Below, in pieces: positions 43,637-47,300 of a stretch of DNA of 47,300 bases (position 1 is its first letter; each line of letters starts with the position of its first letter). Source of the stretch: an uncultured Clostridia bacterium. Lineage in GTDB: Bacteria; Bacillota; Clostridia; Oscillospirales; Oscillospiraceae. The notes below the pieces were generated by a model. That model did not search any database and was not told the DNA's origin. It saw only the letters and a list, made by a program, of their open reading frames with translations. Location: positions 1-47,300 of the forward strand of contig CAKNRQ010000016.1 in the NCBI GenBank assembly GCA_930990965.1, read 5' to 3'. Both the position numbers and the translations under genes were made by a program.

Positions 43637-43921
43637 TCATTTGCGGGTCTCAATTATGGCTCCGCAGTAGGGGCACTTCAGCGTGCCGGTGCGGCTCAGC
43701 TCGGCGAGGTTGTCCGCATACGGGCCGGTGTTGATGACTGCGCCGCAGTTCGGGCAGTGAAACCGCCTTTTGCGCAGCAGCAGCTCGACCAGTGCGGCGA
43801 CGACGAGCACCGCGCCCACGCCGGCGAGCGGTATGCCCAGCTCCGGCGAGCCGCGCAGGCACATACCGGTGGCGAACATCGCCGCTCCCAGTACGGCGGC
43901 GCAAAACCACGCGCGCTTCAC
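43637..43921 (-). CDS. Two-helix membrane protein with C-terminal zinc ribbon
   Basis: 94 residues. Two membrane helices (about 3-20 and 27-47), then a zinc ribbon formed by CPNC (56-59) and CPYC (about 84-87) in the cytosol by the positive-inside rule (RKRR after helix 2). GTG 43921 overlaps the ECF-like gene stop (GTGA), so the two are coupled. Family not recognised; perhaps a small adaptor or redox/metal sensor of this operon. Confidence 0.8.
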   Translation of the reverse strand: MKRAWFCAAVLGAAMFATGMCLRGSPELGIPLAGVGAVLVVAALVELLLRKRRFHCPNCGAVINTGPYADNLAELSRTGTLKCPYCGAIIETRK

Positions 43922-44481
43922 TTCGCCCTGTACAGCCGGGGGATTATCAGGCTGGCGAGAGTACCTCCTATCAGGGCAGTACAGCCCTGGGGCCAGGAGA
44001 ACATGATGCTGAGCATCTGCACTTGCTGCGGCTGTACGCCCGTGAGGACGCCGAGCAGCGCCGGGACAGCAATCCACAGAAAAGCGCACTTGATAACGGC
44101 GGCGAGGACCATGGCAATCCACGCGCGGCTTCCGGAGACGGTGTTCCTGCCGTTTGCGAGCCAGTAGACGACGCAGAGCACGGCGTTGCCGAGCGCTACG
44201 ACGGGAGACACGGCCGCAACGGCGGGGCCTATGCCGATGAACTGGGCGAGCATGGCCGAAACTATGCCGATGGCCACGCCGGACCACATGCCGCTAATCG
44301 CCGTGAAGACGAAGAGCACGCAGTTGACAAGGGAGCCGGTCACAAGCTGGTTGACGGAGAACGGACCGGTGATTACCGCTCCGGCCGGAAAGACCTTGCC
44401 CAGAAGCTGGGACACGATGATGAGCGCGATGCCCATCGCCGTGCGGGCTATCCAGCGGACGGTGCTGTTTGAGTGGGACAT
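43918..44481 (-). CDS. ECF transporter S-component-like membrane protein
   Basis: 187 residues, about six hydrophobic helices. N-terminal RTAMGIALIIVSQLLGKVFP, then TGPFSVNQLVTGSLVNCVLF and LGNAVLCVVYWL resemble vitamin or metal-specific S components of energy-coupling factor transporters. No EcfA/T genes nearby, as is usual for group II ECF systems. ATG 44481 shares one base with the hydrogenase stop (TAATG). The ligand is unknown; the operon suggests a cofactor or metal relevant to the Fe-S protein (inference). Confidence 0.8.
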   Translation of the reverse strand: MSHSNSTVRWIARTAMGIALIIVSQLLGKVFPAGAVITGPFSVNQLVTGSLVNCVLFVFTAISGMWSGVAIGIVSAMLAQFIGIGPAVAAVSPVVALGNAVLCVVYWLANGRNTVSGSRAWIAMVLAAVIKCAFLWIAVPALLGVLTGVQPQQVQMLSIMFSWPQGCTALIGGTLASLIIPRLYRAK

Positions 44482-46004
44482 TACCTTTCTTCTACCTCCT
44501 CCAGGCGGTCGACAAACTTGCTGTCCAGTGAGTTCTGTTTGCCGGCCTGGGCTTTGTATGCCCTGACGTTGTTGGCCGCGTTCATGACGGGCGTTATCGT
44601 GCCCGCGCCCGCGACACAGCCGCCGGGACACGCCATGCCCTCGAGCAGGTAGCCGTTGCGCTTGCCGGCTTTGGCGAGCGTGAGCATCTTGCGGCACTCG
44701 CGCAAGCCGTCGGCGTATTCAACGTCCACATGGCGGCCGGGATCAAGCCGCGCGATGACGTCGGCCACAGCCTGGGCGACGCCGCCGCTCACGGCGAAGC
44801 CGCGGCCGGAACCGGTGCCGTTATCAAACTCCTTGTCGCACTCGTCGGGTACGATGTTGGAAAAATCTATGTCTTTTGCGCAGAACATGCCCTGCAGCTC
44901 CTCGAAGGTCAGCACGAAGTCTACGTCGGAGCGCACGCTGCGCCGGCTGGCTTCGAGCTTCTTGGCCGCGCAGGGGCCGATGAAGACTATGCGCGCGTCG
45001 GGGTTGTCGCGTTTGACGAGGCGGGCGGTGAGAACCATTGGCGTAAGGGCCATGGAGATGTTCTCCTTGAACTCTGGGAAGAGCTTCTTGGCCATGACGC
45101 TCCAGGCCGGGCAGCAGCTTGTGCCCATGAAGTCCAGCCTCTCGGGGACGTTGTCGAGGAAGTCGTGCGCTTCCTCAACCGTACACATGTCGGCGCCGAT
45201 GGCGACTTCGACCGTGTCGGCGAAACCAAGTATGCGCATGGCCTTGCGCAGTTTGGCGGGCGTGGCGTCCTTGCCGAACTGGCCGACGAAAGCCGGAGCG
45301 ACGCAGGCGATGACCTTGTCGCCCTTGAGTATGGCCTGTATCAGCTGGAAAATCTGGCTCTTGTCCGCAATCGCGGAGAAGGGGCAGTTGACGAGGCACT
45401 GGCCGCAGGACACGCACTTGTCGTAGTCTATCTTGGCGCGGCCGAGCTCATCGGAGCCGATGGCGTCCATGCCGCAGGCGCGGGCGCAGGGGCGCTCCAG
45501 ACGGCTGATGGCGTTGTACGGGCACTGGTTCAGGCAGCGGCCGCACTTGACGCACTTCTCCTGGTCGATAACGCTCTTGCCGTCACGTCCGACGGAGATG
45601 GCGTTCTTGGGACAGACGTTCATGCAGGGGTGCGACAGGCAGCCCTGGCAGTTGGAGGAGATGCGGATCTCCTTCGGCGGGCAGGCGTTGCAGGCGAAGG
45701 GGATTATATTTATGAGCGGGGGCTCATAGTACTTCTCGGGCAGGGCGGCCTCTTCTATGCCGTCGCTGGCCAGGTGCTGTTCGGAGGCGGTGCGCAGAGG
45801 CAGACCGCAGGCGAGACGCAGCCTTTCAGTGACTATGGCGCGTTCCAGAAAGACGTCGTGACGGTACTGAGCGACTTCTCCGGGTATGATTTTATAGGGC
45901 AGTGCGTCTATCTTCTTGTAATCGCCGCCCTCATAGGCGAGCCTAGCGACTTCGGTGAAAACGTCCCTTCGAAGATCGTCGACTACGCTATGTATACCTC
46001 TCAT
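44481..46004 (-). CDS. [FeFe]-hydrogenase-like iron-sulfur protein, group B type
   Basis: 507 residues, soluble. Fe-S part: CQGC-x4-C-x3-CP (119-132), CVKCGRCLNQCP (151-162), CARACG (173-178) and CVSCGQCLVNCP (197-208). H-cluster motifs: L1 TSCCPAW (295-301), L2 GPCAAKKLE (343-351; canonical HydA has MPC), L3 EGMACPGGC (455-463). The four H-cluster Cys are all present. Length and motif variants fit the poorly studied group B1/B3 found in anaerobic Clostridia. No maturases HydEFG in the window. AAAGGAGG six bases before ATG. First of a coupled three-gene operon. Confidence 0.9.
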   Translation of the reverse strand: MRGIHSVVDDLRRDVFTEVARLAYEGGDYKKIDALPYKIIPGEVAQYRHDVFLERAIVTERLRLACGLPLRTASEQHLASDGIEEAALPEKYYEPPLINIIPFACNACPPKEIRISSNCQGCLSHPCMNVCPKNAISVGRDGKSVIDQEKCVKCGRCLNQCPYNAISRLERPCARACGMDAIGSDELGRAKIDYDKCVSCGQCLVNCPFSAIADKSQIFQLIQAILKGDKVIACVAPAFVGQFGKDATPAKLRKAMRILGFADTVEVAIGADMCTVEEAHDFLDNVPERLDFMGTSCCPAWSVMAKKLFPEFKENISMALTPMVLTARLVKRDNPDARIVFIGPCAAKKLEASRRSVRSDVDFVLTFEELQGMFCAKDIDFSNIVPDECDKEFDNGTGSGRGFAVSGGVAQAVADVIARLDPGRHVDVEYADGLRECRKMLTLAKAGKRNGYLLEGMACPGGCVAGAGTITPVMNAANNVRAYKAQAGKQNSLDSKFVDRLEEVEER

Positions 46005-46053
46005 GTATGTCCTCCTTTTACACTATATATACGTGACTAACTGCCGATTTCCT

Positions 46054-46081
46054 ATTATACCTTAATCACGCTGCATTTCAA
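46054..46081 (-). promoter_or_regulatory. Promoter of hydrogenase-like operon
   Basis: Minus strand TTGAAA (46076-46081), 16 bases, TATAAT (46054-46059); start near 46047. Confidence 0.78.
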
Positions 46082-46098
46082 GTATAGATAATTAAATA

Positions 46099-46118
46099 AC
46101 CGAGGCTTGCGCCTCGGT
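46099..46118 (-). terminator. Second hairpin downstream of 6S RNA
   Basis: Stem ACCGAGGC / GCCTCGGT, loop GCAA, then TTATTTAATT on the minus strand. Insulates the hydrogenase promoter from the 6S transcript. Confidence 0.55.
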
Positions 46119-46131
46119 AAATACTGTCATG

Positions 46132-46301
46132 AAAAAAGCCGCGGGAGAAGGCAACGCTCCACAGAGGCTAGAGCTGTGCTGCCCGAACACTCACACAAAA
46201 CCCGGCAGATCGTCTGCCACCGGCGCACAATTATCTCGACTCAGCTGGATGTGAACGGCTTTCGCCACCTGCTCCCCCGCGGCTCATGGGAGACTTTTTA
46301 T
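46132..46301 (-). ncRNA. ssrS: 6S RNA candidate
   Basis: About 170 nt, leftward, no ORF. A consensus promoter is followed by a transcript with: terminal stem GCCGCGGG (46276-46283) / CCCGCGGC (46138-46145), wobble-rich extension GGUGGCG / CGUUGCC, short stem UUCAC / GUGGA, a large central bubble with CUGAGUCGAGAUAAU on the 5' side (46230-46244) and CUCUAGCCUCU opposite, an inner stem GUGC-GCC / GGGC-A-GCAC, and an apical hairpin GGCAGA-CGA-UCUGCC. It ends in TTTTTT. The layout and the bubble resemble E. coli 6S RNA (CUGAGCCGAUAUU), which binds sigma-70 RNA polymerase. Could still be another structured RNA. Confidence 0.72.
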
Positions 46302-46307
46302 GACAAA

Positions 46308-46336
46308 ATTATACACGATAAGCCCACCGGTGTCAA
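46308..46336 (-). promoter_or_regulatory. Consensus promoter of the 6S RNA candidate
   Basis: Minus strand TTGACA (46331-46336), 17 bases, TATAAT (46308-46313). Full consensus in both boxes. Confidence 0.92.
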
Positions 46337-46373
46337 CAGAAATATGTACAATGAGCACAAAGTGCGCCCGCTC

Positions 46374-46402
46374 TTGTAGTTTGTTACCCAGTGTGATAAT
46401 AT
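46374..46402 (+). promoter_or_regulatory. Promoter of ridA
   Basis: TTGTAG (46374-46379), 17 bases, TAATAT (46397-46402) with TGA before it (extended -10). Confidence 0.6.
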
Positions 46403-46435
46403 ATAGCCAGCAAACAGGCAAGGGAGGAACTACAT

Positions 46436-46807
46436 ATGAAAATTATACATACGAATTCCGCGCCGGCGGCGGTCGGCCCGTACTCTCAGGCGATGGTTTC
46501 CGGCGGCATGGTTTACACTGCGGGCCAGGTGGCGCTTGACCCGGAGACCGGCGTGATGGTTGGCGGCAATGTGACCGAGCAGGCGCATCAGGTGATGAAG
46601 AACCTCACGGCTGTACTCGCCGCGGCGGGCTCAAGCCTGGACAAAGCGGTTAAAACCACCTGCTTCCTAGTGGACATGGACGACTTTGCCGCGTTCAACG
46701 AGGTCTATGCCGGGTACTTCACCGGCAAGCCCGCCCGCAGCTGCGTAGCGGTCAAGACTCTCCCCAAGGGAGCCCTCTGCGAAGTGGAAGTAATTGCCGA
46801 GGCATAA
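46436..46807 (+). CDS. ridA: RidA-family enamine/imine deaminase
   Basis: 123 residues, normal length. Hydrolyses reactive 2-aminoacrylate and related enamines released by PLP enzymes, protecting cells. Contains SAPAAVGPYSQAMVSGGMVY and TAGQVALDPETG, with the key Arg101 (PARSCVAV) and Glu116 (CEVEVIA). GGGAGG about eight bases before ATG. Single-gene unit with its own promoter and terminator. Confidence 0.96.
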   Translation: MKIIHTNSAPAAVGPYSQAMVSGGMVYTAGQVALDPETGVMVGGNVTEQAHQVMKNLTAVLAAAGSSLDKAVKTTCFLVDMDDFAAFNEVYAGYFTGKPARSCVAVKTLPKGALCEVEVIAEA

Positions 46808-46811
46808 AGGC

Positions 46812-46841
46812 AGAAAAAGCCCCGAAAGGGGCTTTTTCTGT
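46812..46841 (+). terminator. Intrinsic terminator of ridA
   Basis: Perfect 12-base stem AGAAAAAGCCCC / GGGGCTTTTTCT, loop GAAA. Confidence 0.93.
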
Positions 46842-46869
46842 TGACGCATATGGTCGAAGTTGGTATAAT
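46841..46869 (+). promoter_or_regulatory. Strong promoter of the small-peptide transcript
   Basis: TTGACG (46841-46846), 17 bases, TATAAT (46864-46869). Predicted start near 46876, where the RNA would open with hairpin GCCC-TAAAT-GGGC (46876-46888). Confidence 0.88.
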
Positions 46870-46922
46870 TGAGCTGCCCTAAATGGGCGGGAGAGGTTCA
46901 AAGCTATGCACTAGCGGCTTGG

Positions 46923-46942
46923 CACATCCTCGAAAGGGGGTG
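46923..46942 (+). promoter_or_regulatory. Stem-loop sequestering the Shine-Dalgarno of the small peptide
   Basis: CACATCCT / AGGGGGTG around loop CGAA, with one mismatch and one G-U; the 3' arm is the ribosome-binding site AAAGGGGGTGA. Confidence 0.65.
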
Positions 46943-46948
46943 ATTGCT

Positions 46949-47029
46949 GTGCGTATCACGCTACATATTGGTAGCTTTACCGTTACCATAATTGTAAAGA
47001 AACGCAAAAGCCGCCACTCGGCCAAGTGA
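46949..47029 (+). CDS. 26-residue basic membrane-type peptide, possible type I toxin
   Basis: GTG 46949 (or in-frame GTG 46940, 29 residues) after a near-perfect Shine-Dalgarno AAAGGGGGTGA with a five-base gap. The peptide has a short beta-branched hydrophobic stretch, ITLHIGSFTVTIIV (3-16), then a strongly basic end KKRKSRHSAK. Size, charge and layout recall type I toxins, but I do not recognise the family. The transcript has a strong promoter, a 5' hairpin, a roughly 73-base leader and a terminator whose left arm is inside the ORF. An antisense RNA faces it. It could instead be a regulatory leader or a small secreted peptide. Confidence 0.6.
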   Translation: MRITLHIGSFTVTIIVKKRKSRHSAK

Positions 47030-47100
47030 CGGCTTTTGCTTACATCATTTAAGCAACTGATTGTTTGCGGCCAAGTCGCTAAGGCTTTGGGCCTCTTTCT
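46997..47100 (-). ncRNA. Candidate antisense RNA to the small-peptide mRNA
   Basis: A consensus promoter on the minus strand predicts a roughly 100-nt RNA from near 47100, running into the 3' end of the peptide ORF and stopping at the shared hairpin (47004-47039) followed by GTTTC. Its 5' part carries TAGCGACTTGGCC (47069-47081), like the box TAGCGGCTTGGC in the mRNA leader (46912-46923). No ORF. Confidence 0.6.
47004..47039. terminator. Shared bidirectional terminator of small mRNA and antisense RNA
   Basis: 14-base stem GCAAAAGCCGCCAC / GTGACGGCTTTTGC (one mismatch or G-U), loop TCGGCCAA. The peptide stop codon lies in the right arm (47027-47029). Confidence 0.85.
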
Positions 47101-47106
47101 ATGTAC

Positions 47107-47135
47107 ATTATACCCGTCTCTTGGCGCAAAGTCAA
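47107..47135 (-). promoter_or_regulatory. Consensus promoter of the antisense RNA
   Basis: Minus strand TTGACT (47130-47135), 17 bases, TATAAT (47107-47112). Confidence 0.85.
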
Positions 47136-47160
47136 GCGGCGGGTTTTCGTTTTGCGAAAC

Positions 47161-47300
47161 CGCTTCGTAGGGCGCACCGTCCTCGGTGCGCCGCCGGGTG
47201 CCACGTCGCCGGACGTGGGAGGGCAACCGCGGGCGGTTGCGGCCTTCCTGGGGCGCTTTCTTTTGTGCTTGCCAAAAGAAAGCGTCCCAGACCCCGAAAG
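47161..47300 (+). repeat. Dispersed repeat, copy C, cut by window edge
   Basis: Same orientation as copy A. Begins with palindrome GGGCGCACCGTCCTCGGTGC (47170 on), matches the outer extension of copy B, then the 17-base-arm hairpin (about 47248-47290), here with the loop GTGCTTGCC as in copy B's own orientation. Continues past the window. Confidence 0.88.

Noticed and set aside
46132-46301. Riboswitch for the hydrogenase operon
   Set aside because: The RNA ends in its own terminator and the hydrogenase gene has a separate promoter at 46054-46081; the fold fits 6S better than any riboswitch core I know.
46107-46379. 90-codon rightward frame over the 6S region
   Set aside because: Runs antisense through a structured RNA and its promoter; no start signal.
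46879-47226. 115-codon leftward frame over the small-peptide locus
   Set aside because: Covers two promoters, a terminator and repeat C; no motif or ribosome site.

Overview
The window reads as chromosomal DNA of a GC-rich anaerobic Gram-positive of the class Clostridia, probably close to Oscillospirales or Christensenellales (inference). Strong GGAGG-type ribosome sites, frequent TTG/GTG starts, sigma-A promoters of the TTGACA-17-TATAAT type, a CIRCE element, the ylxM-ffh-rpsP-khpA-rimM-trmD order, a YfmF/YfmH peptidase pair, pyruvate phosphate dikinase and a [FeFe]-hydrogenase-like protein all support this. No tRNA, rRNA or CRISPR array was seen.

Layout. 1-1451: xre regulator plus the 5' part of lepA, leftward, coupled by an ATGA overlap. 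1450-5000: a BlaI-type repressor and an M56 sensor peptidase, flanked by two inverted copies of a roughly 300-bp non-coding repeat. 5000-7890: a small macro-domain-like gene, then prfB and capA. 7885-14640: a PucR-type regulator divergent from an operon of an Old-Yellow-Enzyme/Fe-S reductase, two paralogous SDR dehydrogenases and an MFS transporter, which looks like a substrate import and reduction module of unknown substrate. 14635-18700: a leftward operon of BrkB/YihY membrane protein, ABC-F ATPase, YdcF and a HAD phosphatase. 18850-24000: a divergent acetate-kinase-family gene, a YitT transporter and ppdK. 24050-30075: a leftward translation and protein-export operon (ylxM, ffh, rpsP, khpA, rimM, a trmD-GNAT fusion, type II pantothenate kinase, rsmA) from a consensus promoter.

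30139-41460 runs rightward: a 7-kb cyclic-glucan-synthase-like gene (GT84 and GH94 domains), the M16 pair yfmF-yfmH, lgt and a small helical acidic protein. 41460-46085 runs leftward: hsp20 under CIRCE control, a YjjG-like HAD phosphatase, a YoaK membrane protein, and a tightly coupled operon of a group-B-like [FeFe]-hydrogenase, an ECF S-component-like protein and a zinc-ribbon membrane protein.

The right end is RNA-rich. A candidate 6S RNA (46132-46301, leftward) has a consensus promoter and a 6S-like fold. ridA follows on the plus strand. After it, a strong promoter drives a short transcript with a sequestered Shine-Dalgarno and a 26-residue basic peptide ORF, opposed by a consensus antisense promoter, with a shared terminator between them. 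This resembles a type I toxin-antitoxin locus and is the best candidate here for an undescribed system. The window ends in another copy of the dispersed repeat.
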